Source: CAZBYL01 sp964496275
GTDB taxonomy: Bacteria; Synergistota; Synergistia; Synergistales; Synergistaceae
Direction of reading: 5' to 3'
DNA length: 64,000 nucleotides
NCBI GenBank assembly: GCA_964496275.1
Contig: CAZBYL010000002.1
Location: 17,257 to 81,256 of the forward strand
Of this stretch, positions 27,903-36,099 are shown piece after piece. The notes beneath the pieces are model-generated. The model worked only from the letters and a program-made list of their open reading frames with translations. It was not told where the DNA came from and searched no databases. Every line of letters begins with the position of its first letter. Positions within the stretch are counted from its first letter, which is position 1. A program made the position numbers and the translations under genes.

Positions 27903-28529
27903 ATGAAACTTGCCCGCGAAGCTTGGCCGACAATAGGCGGACTTGTACTGATGATATTTGTAGGCTGGTTCGTCTCGCCCTTCATATCTGCCGGACTGCT
28001 GATACCTCTCGGAATAGTGGTTTGGTTCTTCCGTGACCCGGAGCGGACGCCGGATTCTCCCGAAGGGTTTCTCAGCCCTGCGGATGGACGCGTGGTGGAG
28101 ATAGAAGAATCGGAGCACGAATATACAGGCAAGGCAGTGAAAATAGGTATTTTCATGAACGCCTTCAACGTCCACGTCAACAGATTCCCTGCCTCTGCGG
28201 TCGTTGGCTACACCAAATACGTTCCGGGCAAAAAATGGTTTGCCATTGCTCCGAAAGCGTCTGAAATCAACGAGCGTTTCTATGTCGGAGCCGAGTGCGA
28301 ATACGGCAGATTTGTTCTTACTCAGATAGCCGGAATACTTGCGCGCAGGATTGTCTGCAAAGTCAGAGTGGGAGATACTCTGGACAGAGGACAGCGATAT
28401 GGTATGATAAAATTAGGTTCAAAGGTCGATATATATCTTCCCGCTTCGGTTGCGCCGTCCGTAAAAATAGGCGATAATGTAACAGCAGGTCAAACAGTGA
28501 TTGGAGTGTTCAACAATGAGAAAGCGTGA
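27903..28529 (+). CDS. psd: Phosphatidylserine decarboxylase proenzyme (short type)
   Basis: This 208-residue protein has an N-terminal membrane helix pair, then FRDPERTPDSPEGFLSPADG and HVNRFPASAVV. The C-terminal LGSKVDIYLP carries the Gly-Ser self-cleavage site that makes the pyruvoyl group. It converts phosphatidylserine to phosphatidylethanolamine. The next gene makes phosphatidylserine and overlaps by 14 bases. Confidence 0.93.
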   Translation: MKLAREAWPTIGGLVLMIFVGWFVSPFISAGLLIPLGIVVWFFRDPERTPDSPEGFLSPADGRVVEIEESEHEYTGKAVKIGIFMNAFNVHVNRFPASAVVGYTKYVPGKKWFAIAPKASEINERFYVGAECEYGRFVLTQIAGILARRIVCKVRVGDTLDRGQRYGMIKLGSKVDIYLPASVAPSVKIGDNVTAGQTVIGVFNNEKA

Positions 28530-29253
28530 CAGGCGTGTCAGAAACATACCTATAAGAAAAATTATCCCGAATATGATTACAAGCGGAAGCGTTTTTTGCG
28601 GAGTGTCGTCTCTGATAATGACGTACCACGGTCATTTGCTTCCCGCCGCCGCGCTTATCTGTTTTGCAGTGTTCTTTGACGTTATGGACGGGCGTGTAGC
28701 TCGCAGTCTGGGCGGAAGCAGCGCTTTCGGCGTCGAGCTCGACAGCCTTGCCGACGCGATAAGCTTCGGGGTTTGCCCCGCTTTTCTCATGTATGTTGCG
28801 TATATCGGAATAGATGGCGGAGTGTTTGGTGTTCTTTCTGCTTCGTTCTTTGCCCTCTGCGGAGTCCTTCGCCTTGCCCGTTTTAATGTGGCAAGTTCTC
28901 CTGCCGGCGGCCCCTTTCAGGGACTTCCTATTCCTGCCGGCGGCCTTACTCTCGCGTCCTTCGTCATAGCGGGACTTCCTCTCACACCCCTCATCGCAAT
29001 GACCGCGATGTTCTTTATCGGCGGATTGATGGTCAGCTCTGTGCCATACTGCAACGCAAAGAAACTCAAGAGACAGAATGTGAACAAAGTGAAGCTCTAT
29101 GCGTCAGTCGGAGTGATAGTGGCATGCTTTGTCCTTCTTCGTGAAAAAGCGTTCCTTGCCGTTGCCCTCATGTACATTGCAAGCGGTCTTGTGAGATTTG
29201 ACGGAGCCGCGTGGCTTCTTGAAGAGGACGCGGCGGCGGAAGAGAAACACTAG
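28516..29253 (+). CDS. pssA: CDP-diacylglycerol-serine O-phosphatidyltransferase
   Basis: This 245-residue membrane enzyme has the CDP-alcohol phosphotransferase signature D-x2-DG-x2-AR-x8-G-x3-D-x3-D in DVMDGRVARSLGGS...GVELDSLAD, and about 6-7 membrane segments. It makes phosphatidylserine for Psd. TTGGAG in the psd tail serves the ATG at 28516. Confidence 0.93.
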   Translation: MRKRDRRVRNIPIRKIIPNMITSGSVFCGVSSLIMTYHGHLLPAAALICFAVFFDVMDGRVARSLGGSSAFGVELDSLADAISFGVCPAFLMYVAYIGIDGGVFGVLSASFFALCGVLRLARFNVASSPAGGPFQGLPIPAGGLTLASFVIAGLPLTPLIAMTAMFFIGGLMVSSVPYCNAKKLKRQNVNKVKLYASVGVIVACFVLLREKAFLAVALMYIASGLVRFDGAAWLLEEDAAAEEKH

Positions 29254-29295
29254 TACAACGGATTTTAACTGAGCCAAAATTCTAAAAGTATAGAT

Positions 29296-29334
29296 TCCCG
29301 ACTTTGGCCGTTTCAGCCCGAGTCGGGATTTTTT
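29296..29334 (+). terminator. Rho-independent terminator between pssA and iorA
   Basis: An 8-bp stem TCCCGACT/AGTCGGGA with a 17-base loop is followed by TTTTTT, ending 16 bases before the iorA start. A weak promoter-like pair upstream (TTAACT and TATAGA) would put the hairpin in an iorA leader, so attenuation cannot be excluded. Confidence 0.82.
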
Positions 29335-29349
29335 AAGGGAGGCTGCAAT

Positions 29350-31113
29350 ATGAGGAAGATTATGACCGGAAACGAGGCCATTGCGCGCGGAGCGTGGGAA
29401 GCTGGCGTACACGTGGCGGCGGCATATCCGGGGACTCCGTCCACAGAGATATTGGAAAATATATCAGGGTACAAAGACATCTATTCCGAGTGGGCAACAA
29501 ACGAAAAAGTGGCCCTTGAGGTTGCCGCGGGAGCAAGTATTGCCGGAGGCAGAGCTCTTGCCGCAATGAAGCATGTCGGGCTGAACGTAGCCGCCGACCC
29601 TCTTTTCACACTCGCCTACACCGGTGTAAACGGAGGACTCGTTGTTGTCACGGCTGATGACCCCGGACTTTTCAGCTCGCAAAATGAGCAGGACAATCGC
29701 TACTATGCCCTCCATGCAAAGCTCGCTATGGTTGAGCCCTCGGACAGCCAAGAGTGCCTTGATTATGTTAAAGAGGCTTTCGAAATATCCGAAAAATTTG
29801 ATACCCCTGTTCTCTTCCGCGTAACGACCAGAATATGCCACAGCAAGACTCTAGTTGAGACTGCTGAGAAGGTGAACGCCGACGTCAAAGAGTATGTCAG
29901 AACCCCGGCAAAATACATAATGGCGCCGGCCGCCGCAAAAAGACGCAAGTACCAGATGGAAGACAGAATTGCCGCAATGACCGAGTACAGTGAAACCACT
30001 TTCCTGAACCGTATCGAAAAAGGTACAGGAAACGTGGGCATCATCGCGAGCGGAATCTCGTACAACCATGCGAAAGAGGTGTTCGGAAACGAGGCCTCAT
30101 ACCTCAAACTGGGCTTTACATGGCCGCTTCCCGAAAAAATGGTGCGTGAGTTCGCGGCGTCAGTGGAAACAGTGTACGTTATAGAAGAAAATGAGCCGTA
30201 CATCGAGACATTCGTAAAATCCCTCGGCATCTCCTGCATAGGCAGGGACAAACTTCCATGGGTAGATGAGCTCACGCCCGAAATAATCCGCAGAGCTTTC
30301 TTCCCTGAAAGCGCGGAACAGGGCGGTTATAAAATAGACGCAGTAGTACCTCCGCGTCCTCCCGTTCTTTGCGCGGGCTGCACTCACAGAGGTTTCTACT
30401 ACGAGATAGCAAAATACAAGGATATTGTAGTTACAGGAGATATAGGGTGCTACACGCTTGGCATGGTTCCGCCTCTTTCTGCCCTGGATTCCGTAATCTG
30501 CATGGGAGCCAGCGTATCTGCGGGAGTGGGCTTCCAGAAAGCGGCTGAAATCGCAAACCGCAAGCAGAAGGTCTTTGCCGTAATAGGCGACTCAACCTTC
30601 TTCCACTCAGGCATAACAGGTCTTATCGACGCGGTTGTAAACAAAGCTCCGATCGTAATAAATATTCTCGATAACAGAATAACCGCCATGACGGGACATC
30701 AGGAGAACCCCGGCACTGGGCGCACCTTGATGGGAGAACCGACTCATCAGGTGGACCTGCAGGCTCTTTGCACCGCCTGCGGAGTTAAATCGGAAAACAT
30801 CAGACTGATAGACCCGTACGACCTCACCGAAACCGCCGCTGCCATAAAAGCGGGATATGAGGCCACGGAGCCGTTCGTCATAATAACGACATCGCCTTGC
30901 GCTTTGATAAAGGATGTTATGAAGGCGCGTGCCAACATGAAATGCAAAGTTGACGAGACAAAGTGCATCAAATGCAAGCTGTGTCTCAAAGCGGGCTGCC
31001 CCGCAGTCAATTTCCGCGAAGGCAGAATTTACATAGACAGAGCAACGTGCAACGGCTGCACCGTCTGTGCTCAGATATGCCCCAAACATGCCATAACAAG
31101 GGAGGATCAATAA
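29350..31113 (+). CDS. iorA: Indolepyruvate:ferredoxin oxidoreductase, alpha subunit
   Basis: This 587-residue protein begins KIMTGNEAIARGAWEAGVHV and has the TPP-binding domain (VTGDIGCYTLG, VIGDSTFFHSGITGLIDAV) and a C-terminal pair of [4Fe-4S] motifs (CIKCKLCLKAGCP and CNGCTVCAQICP). It oxidises aryl pyruvates from Trp, Tyr and Phe to aryl-acetyl-CoA with ferredoxin reduction. AAGGGAGG precedes the ATG. iorB follows after 2 bases. Confidence 0.95.
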   Translation: MRKIMTGNEAIARGAWEAGVHVAAAYPGTPSTEILENISGYKDIYSEWATNEKVALEVAAGASIAGGRALAAMKHVGLNVAADPLFTLAYTGVNGGLVVVTADDPGLFSSQNEQDNRYYALHAKLAMVEPSDSQECLDYVKEAFEISEKFDTPVLFRVTTRICHSKTLVETAEKVNADVKEYVRTPAKYIMAPAAAKRRKYQMEDRIAAMTEYSETTFLNRIEKGTGNVGIIASGISYNHAKEVFGNEASYLKLGFTWPLPEKMVREFAASVETVYVIEENEPYIETFVKSLGISCIGRDKLPWVDELTPEIIRRAFFPESAEQGGYKIDAVVPPRPPVLCAGCTHRGFYYEIAKYKDIVVTGDIGCYTLGMVPPLSALDSVICMGASVSAGVGFQKAAEIANRKQKVFAVIGDSTFFHSGITGLIDAVVNKAPIVINILDNRITAMTGHQENPGTGRTLMGEPTHQVDLQALCTACGVKSENIRLIDPYDLTETAAAIKAGYEATEPFVIITTSPCALIKDVMKARANMKCKVDETKCIKCKLCLKAGCPAVNFREGRIYIDRATCNGCTVCAQICPKHAITREDQ

Positions 31114-31115
31114 TC

Positions 31116-31697
31116 ATGAACAGCAATGACACAAAGAGCATCCTACTTGTCGGGGTAGGCGGACAGGGGACTATACTCGCGTCAAAAATTCTTTCCGAAG
31201 GACTCGCCCGCAAAGGTTATGATGTTAAAATGTCGGAGATACACGGCATGTCTCAGCGCGGCGGCAGTGTCACAACTCATGTGCGCTACGGTACAAGCGT
31301 GGCTTCTCCGATTGTTCCTGTAGGCGAGGCGGACGTGCTTGTCGCCTTTGAAAAGGTCGAGGCTGTGCGCTGGCTCAACTATCTTAAAAAAGGCGGAAGC
31401 CTTGTTGTAAATGATTTTGAAATATACTCTCTTCCCGTGCTGACGGGAGCGGCGGCATATCCTGACGGAGTCATCGAAAAACTGAAAGCCGAGGTTCCTA
31501 AGCTAAAAGTTCTTGATGCCGTGGCTATAGCGGAGGGGCTGGGCAACATTAAAGCTCAGAACGTTGTTCTCTTGGGCGCGCTCGTGAAAGCAATGGGACT
31601 TGAAGAGCTTGACTGGGATTCCGTCCTCAAAGAGCTTGTTCCCGCAAAACTTCTTGACCTAAACATAGCGGCATTCAAAGCAGGGCTGGAAGCGTAA
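31116..31697 (+). CDS. iorB: Indolepyruvate:ferredoxin oxidoreductase, beta subunit
   Basis: This 193-residue gamma-type domain has LLVGVGGQGTILASKILSEG and SEIHGMSQRGGSVTTHVRYG. GGAGG precedes the ATG at 31116. It completes the two-subunit IorAB enzyme. Confidence 0.94.
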   Translation: MNSNDTKSILLVGVGGQGTILASKILSEGLARKGYDVKMSEIHGMSQRGGSVTTHVRYGTSVASPIVPVGEADVLVAFEKVEAVRWLNYLKKGGSLVVNDFEIYSLPVLTGAAAYPDGVIEKLKAEVPKLKVLDAVAIAEGLGNIKAQNVVLLGALVKAMGLEELDWDSVLKELVPAKLLDLNIAAFKAGLEA

Positions 31698-31735
31698 TTT
31701 ACCCTCCTAATAAAATTTTTCTTATAAATGCGCAT

Positions 31736-31771
31736 AAAAAACGGCTTTGAGAAAACTCAAAGCCGCTTTTT
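31736..31771. terminator. Bidirectional terminator between iorB and the convergent secreted-protein gene
   Basis: A 10-bp stem CGGCTTTGAG/CTCAAAGCCG with an AAAA loop is flanked by A-run and T-run, so it works on both strands. Confidence 0.9.
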
Positions 31772-31798
31772 CATAAGCAGTGTAACTGTAAGCTTGGG

Positions 31799-33592
31799 TT
31801 ACCAGGTAAGTTCTGTTTCGGTTACTTCGCCGTCTCCCCAAGTTGTGGTTAGTGTGAATTTGCCTGTTTTTGCTGTGAGTTTCCCGTTGTTCTGCATAAG
31901 AAGCTGGTATGTCTTTGTGCCGTTGACAGCTATCTTAACCGTTCCGTTTGTCGCGTTAAGCATTTTGGAGCCCATACGTACTCCAAGAAGCCATCTGCCG
32001 TTGTTTGATGCAAGTGTGTCCCAGCCTCTGCCGTCCGTTCCCGTAAGTACCATGGCTGTGATGCTGCCTTTGCCCGTGATCTGCACGTTCAGCGACATAT
32101 CTTTGGCTCCGCTAGCGCCCTTTTTCTTGTTTTTGCCTACCAGGTCAATGTTGATGGCAGCGGGTTTTTTTGATGTTATTACTACAGCTCTGTCCGCCTT
32201 TGTAACTTCCGAGCCCTGAGCTGCTGTTGAGGGTTTGAGTGTGCCTGTCGCTGCTTCCATGAGCTGCCCGTTTGCGAGGACAAGCGTCACTTGATAGGGA
32301 CCGGATGCTTTTTCATCTTCTTCGTCAAAGCAGAAGAGAAGTTCTGTCGTATCTTTTATCGCAAGCGACACAGTTCCGTCACTTTTATTGCTTCTCTCGC
32401 CCTTCATATTCATGACAGCCACGAGCGGGTTTTTATTTCCGGAAATCGTGTCCCATATTTTGCCCGTTTTTGTGTCTTTGACGCGCACTCCGGTTATAGT
32501 TCCTGCTGTGTTGATTACCGCAGAGATGAATCTATCGGGGTTCATGTTGGATTCCATTTTTTCGCCGGCTCCGACGAAGTCATATTTTGCAGTTCCTCTG
32601 TATTCAACTGCAAAGGTGTCTTTTGCTGCTATTACCTTTCCTTTTACTGCGTCTTTTTCAAACATACGACCGTCCGCAAGGCTGATGAGAATTTTAATTT
32701 TTGCGTCTTGTGCGGAGAGTATGCCCGCATTGTCCTGAACGAGCATAGTGTATGACGCCGTTCCCTTGACTGCGAAGGAGACTGTGCCGTCTGTTTTGTT
32801 TGTTATGTTGTTTTCTTTGTCGATCAGCGTGATGACCGGAAGTTTGTTTCCTGCGACAGTGTCCCATTCGGCCTTTTGGGAACCTGCTGCCGCCGTTATT
32901 TTGACACCCTTGACAACTGCGTCTTTGAAGCTGAGTGTTGTATCAAATCTGAAGTCCTCTTTGCCGTCAGATCCCACTTTTTCGCCTGTTCCCGCGAAGT
33001 CATGTTCACTTTTGCCTCTGCTTTCAAAAGAGGTGATGCCGTCTGTAGCCGCTGCATCAGGCTTTTTCTCCGGGGTCGGTGTTGTAGGCTGCTGTGCTGC
33101 TGCACTCTGCGCAACTGCTTTTACCGTGGCTTTGCCTGTTACAACTGTTTTGTCGATAAGGGTGACGCTGACTGTGAATGTCGAGTCTTTTGCAATTGCG
33201 GAAGCTGCGTCTCCGATGTAGAGAGTGAAATCCGCCGCGATAAGGACGGGAGTCACAGGCATTCTTCCGGAGCTGTTGACTATGCTGCCGCGCGCATCTT
33301 TCACGAGGAGAAGCTCTGTCGTACCGGACGGGCTCGTGCTCCAAACCTTGCCCGTTGTCTCGTTCTTTAGGGAAATTTCCTTTATCGCCTGCGCTCCGCT
33401 TACTGCAAGTTCAAATGCCGCGTCGGTTTTTCCGTCTGCGTTGCGCGAAGTTCCCGTTCCCATAACGTCCTGTTTCTCTTCCGCATTGAAAGCGAGTCCG
33501 TCAACTGTAAGTGTCAAGGATGCCGCCATAGCCGCTGATGCACCGAAAGTCATGAACACGGCCAGGAGCATCGCTGTTAAATATTTTTTCAT
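31799..33592 (-). CDS. Secreted protein with four related beta-rich repeats
   Basis: This 597-residue protein has a signal peptide (KKYLTAMLLAVFMTFGASAAMA). The mature part shows four units of about 120-130 residues (about 25-160, 190-320, 325-450, 465-597). Each runs: a 'D-F-x-G-x-G-E-K' opening, a 'V-x-x-x-G-K-x-W-D-T-x-x-G-N-K' middle, an 'N-K-x-D-G-T-V-x-x-A-V-x-G-T' turn, and a 'V-x-L-x-x-G-x' end. A Pro/Thr linker (QQPTTPTPEKKP) joins units 1 and 2. There is no membrane anchor or sortase signal. GGAGGGG precedes the ATG at 33592. I recognise no named family; a surface or periplasmic binding role is only a guess. Confidence 0.85.
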   Translation of the reverse strand: MKKYLTAMLLAVFMTFGASAAMAASLTLTVDGLAFNAEEKQDVMGTGTSRNADGKTDAAFELAVSGAQAIKEISLKNETTGKVWSTSPSGTTELLLVKDARGSIVNSSGRMPVTPVLIAADFTLYIGDAASAIAKDSTFTVSVTLIDKTVVTGKATVKAVAQSAAAQQPTTPTPEKKPDAAATDGITSFESRGKSEHDFAGTGEKVGSDGKEDFRFDTTLSFKDAVVKGVKITAAAGSQKAEWDTVAGNKLPVITLIDKENNITNKTDGTVSFAVKGTASYTMLVQDNAGILSAQDAKIKILISLADGRMFEKDAVKGKVIAAKDTFAVEYRGTAKYDFVGAGEKMESNMNPDRFISAVINTAGTITGVRVKDTKTGKIWDTISGNKNPLVAVMNMKGERSNKSDGTVSLAIKDTTELLFCFDEEDEKASGPYQVTLVLANGQLMEAATGTLKPSTAAQGSEVTKADRAVVITSKKPAAINIDLVGKNKKKGASGAKDMSLNVQITGKGSITAMVLTGTDGRGWDTLASNNGRWLLGVRMGSKMLNATNGTVKIAVNGTKTYQLLMQNNGKLTAKTGKFTLTTTWGDGEVTETELTW

Positions 33593-33717
33593 GCTGTACC
33601 CCTCCAAAAGTAAAATAAATATCTAACTTGATAGTTTACCCCAAGATTATATTTTTGTACGGTATTATTTACCGAAAGAGTATAATATCAAGGATAAATC
33701 TTCGAGGGGGAATCACG

Positions 33718-34224
33718 TTGTCTGTTTCAAAGATGCTGAGCTCGCTGTTCCGCAGTAATAAAAAACAGGTTCAAAGCGATGAATGCGTGGAGATGGCCGC
33801 GAACATTGATGACATGACGCCGCAGGATATATCCGTGATGATGAAGCTCCTGCTTTCTGCCGGTGCGCTTGACGTTTGGTTTGAAAATATACAGATGAAG
33901 AAGAATCGTCCGGCGGTTAAGCTGTGTGTTCTCTCTTCAGCCGAGAAGAGCGGCGAACTGTCGTCTCTCATATTGAAACATACAACATCGCTCGGTGTGC
34001 GCATGACAAACGTGAGCCGCTTTGTTCTGCAAAGGAGTATAGAAACGGAAGATACCACGCTTGGGCAGGTTCGCATAAAGAGGGCTTTCGGCTTTGGCGT
34101 AGAAAAAAAGTCTTTGGAATTTGACGATATTCTCCGAATAGCCGAGGAACGCGGTATGTCAATATCGGAAGTTCGTTCTATACTGGCGCGTGAAGATATA
34201 TTTAATGAGGAGGTCGGCTCATGA
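33718..34224 (+). CDS. LarC C-terminal-like (DUF111) protein without the N-terminal half
   Basis: This 168-residue protein matches the C-terminal, CTP-binding half of LarC, the nickel-pincer cofactor insertion protein: MAANIDDMTPQDISVMMKLL, AGALDVWFENIQMKKNRPAV, TTSLGVRMTNVSR. LarC is normally about 400 residues, sometimes split by frameshift; no LarC1-like frame lies upstream, because the preceding bases are a promoter region (TATAAT at 33681) facing the secreted-protein gene. GAGGGGG fits the TTG at 33718. It overlaps folD by 4 bases. No lactate racemase gene is nearby, so nickel-pincer function is doubtful. Confidence 0.75.
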   Translation: MSVSKMLSSLFRSNKKQVQSDECVEMAANIDDMTPQDISVMMKLLLSAGALDVWFENIQMKKNRPAVKLCVLSSAEKSGELSSLILKHTTSLGVRMTNVSRFVLQRSIETEDTTLGQVRIKRAFGFGVEKKSLEFDDILRIAEERGMSISEVRSILAREDIFNEEVGS

Positions 34225-35129
34225 CAATCAGGCTTGACGGCAAAGAGCCATCCCAAAAAATAGTGGAGTGGGTTGCCAAATCTGTTGGGGAAATAAAGGA
34301 GAAGTACGGTTGGACACCTACGATGGTGACGGTTCAGGTCGGCGATAATCCTGCTTCGGAGCGTTATGTCAGAAGTCAGGAGAAAGCATGCCGCAGCGCG
34401 GGAATAGTGTACAGACTGGAACGTTTTCCTGCGGATATCACAAAAGAGGCTTTTTTGCGAAAACTGACAGCTATAGACAGAGATGACAATGTGGACGGAA
34501 TTATATTGCAGACTCCGTTTCCGGCGGGTTGGAATCCCGATGAGATTCTGAGCGCGATTCCGGCATCGAAGGATGTAGAGGGAGTTCACCCTGAAAATCT
34601 CGGCAGGCTCTATCTGGGCGAGAAGAAAATCCCATTTCCCTGCACGGCATGGGCGGCAATATCTTTGCTTGAGTGGTATGGCAGAAGCTCTTTTGAGTGG
34701 AAGAACTGCGCGATAGTGGGGCGCAGCGCAAATGTAGGGCGTGCCGCAGCTCTTCTCATGATGCACAGGCAGGGCACTATAACAGTGTGCCATACGAAGA
34801 CTTCGTCAGAGCAGCTCAAAGACATATTGGGAAACTCCGATGTTGCGATAGTCGCCGTCGGAAGTGCGGGAATTGTAAAGCCGGAGTATTTGCCGGAACA
34901 TGCGTGGGTGATAGATATCGGGACCAATATCACCGATGACGGCCGCCTTGTCGGTGATGTAGACCCTTTGACCGACGGGCGTATCGAAGCGTTAAGCCCC
35001 GTACCCGGCGGAATAGGGCCGATAACAGTCGCCCTTTTGCTCGCTAATCTTATACTTTGTGCCACAAAGAGGCGTTTAGGTTCTGTGCTTGCTCTCAATG
35101 TTCATAAATTAAAAGAAGGCAAAATGTGA
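34221..35129 (+). CDS. folD: FolD, methylene-THF dehydrogenase/cyclohydrolase, with Lys to Gln at the catalytic site
   Basis: This 302-residue protein has the FolD landmarks VGDNPASERYV, ILQTPFP, KDVEGVHPENLGRL, a Rossmann segment IVGRSANVGRA and PVPGGIGPIT. The conserved Tyr is present (Tyr49), but the catalytic Lys four residues later is Gln53 (codon CAG, 34377-34379). Lys at this site is needed for the cyclohydrolase step in studied enzymes, while the dehydrogenase can survive its loss. The protein may therefore be dehydrogenase-only. It is co-transcribed with the LarC-like and DUF1653 genes. Confidence 0.93.
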   Translation: MTIRLDGKEPSQKIVEWVAKSVGEIKEKYGWTPTMVTVQVGDNPASERYVRSQEKACRSAGIVYRLERFPADITKEAFLRKLTAIDRDDNVDGIILQTPFPAGWNPDEILSAIPASKDVEGVHPENLGRLYLGEKKIPFPCTAWAAISLLEWYGRSSFEWKNCAIVGRSANVGRAAALLMMHRQGTITVCHTKTSSEQLKDILGNSDVAIVAVGSAGIVKPEYLPEHAWVIDIGTNITDDGRLVGDVDPLTDGRIEALSPVPGGIGPITVALLLANLILCATKRRLGSVLALNVHKLKEGKM

Positions 35130-35335
35130 TGAGAACTTTTCGTCATTACAAGGGCGGTATGTATGAGTATATTTGCGAGGCCCGCCACTCCGAAACCGAG
35201 GAGGAAATGGTCGTTTACCGCCCTCTGTATAACGACAGCGGTGTTTGGGTGCGCCCCAAAAAGATGTTTTTTGAAAATGTGATTGTTGACGGAATGAGTG
35301 TGCCGAGGTTTGCCGAGACGGAAACGGAGGATTGA
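35129..35335 (+). CDS. DUF1653 family protein
   Basis: This 68-residue protein has the HYKGGMYEYICEARHSETEE and VVYRPLYNDSGVWVRPKKMF segments typical of DUF1653. The ATG overlaps the folD stop (TGATG), and the stop lies 2 bases before the sirtuin start. The function is unknown. Confidence 0.85.
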   Translation: MRTFRHYKGGMYEYICEARHSETEEEMVVYRPLYNDSGVWVRPKKMFFENVIVDGMSVPRFAETETED

Positions 35336-35337
35336 CC

Positions 35338-36063
35338 ATGGACTGCGAAAAGAACGAGATGTGGCTTGCGGAGCAGATAAAGAAGGGTGAGACTGTTATC
35401 TTCAGCGGCGCGGGGTTAAGTACCGAGTCTGGGCTTTTGGATTTCAGGTCGAAAGACGGAATTTGGGCTCATGCGGATCCGGCGGAGCTTGCATCGGTAG
35501 GTGTGCTTGAACGCCGTTACGATGATTTTCTGGCGTTCTACAAAGCCCGTCTCTATGTGCCGGACAGTGTTCAGCCGAATGTGGGACACAAAATCGTTGC
35601 GAAGCTGGAGTCCATGGGTTTCGTTACGGGAATAATTACTCAGAATGTGGACAGACTTCACCAAAAGGCCGGTTCCGAAAAGGTAGCGGAGCTGCACGGC
35701 AGTCTTGAGCCCGTAAAGTGCCATTCCTGTGGGCGTATAGGGAAAACAGACGATTTCCTGAACGGACGCCCCTGTTCGTTCTGCGGCGGACGGCTTCGCC
35801 CGAGTGTGGTACTGTTTGGCGAGATGCTGCCGGACGAGGCTCTTGCTCTTGCCGATAGGTGGACGGCAAAGTGCAAAACTTTCATAGTCCTCGGTTCCTC
35901 ACTGGTTGTATCTCCCGCAAATTATTTTCCGAGGAAAGCCAAGGAGAATGGCGCGAAGCTCATAATAATCAACAGAGAAGAGACACCTCTTGATTATCTG
36001 GCGGACCTCGTTATGCACGAAAGCATAGGAAGCTGCCTTACAAAAGTATTTGAGCACATATAA
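35338..36063 (+). CDS. NAD-dependent protein deacylase, sirtuin family
   Basis: This 241-residue protein has the NAD-binding FSGAGLSTESGLLDFRS, TQNVDRLHQKAG with catalytic His120 in AELHGS, four zinc cysteines (CHSC and CSFC) and VVLFGEMLP. It removes acyl groups from lysines, consuming NAD. ACGGAGG lies 7 bases before the ATG at 35338. It is the last gene of the larC-like/folD/DUF1653 operon. Confidence 0.94.
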   Translation: MDCEKNEMWLAEQIKKGETVIFSGAGLSTESGLLDFRSKDGIWAHADPAELASVGVLERRYDDFLAFYKARLYVPDSVQPNVGHKIVAKLESMGFVTGIITQNVDRLHQKAGSEKVAELHGSLEPVKCHSCGRIGKTDDFLNGRPCSFCGGRLRPSVVLFGEMLPDEALALADRWTAKCKTFIVLGSSLVVSPANYFPRKAKENGAKLIIINREETPLDYLADLVMHESIGSCLTKVFEHI

Positions 36064-36095
36064 AACGGAGCGCATACCGCGCCCCGTTTTCTTTT
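36062..36095. terminator. Bidirectional terminator between the sirtuin gene and gpsA
   Basis: The stem AAAACGG-a-GCGC/GCGC-c-CCGTTTT is flanked by A-rich and T-rich runs between convergent genes. Confidence 0.85.
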
Positions 36096-36099
36096 TGAC

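Noticed and set aside
33771..34793. 340-codon minus-strand frame
   Set aside because: It is a shadow of the LarC-like gene and folD, both of which show conserved motifs.
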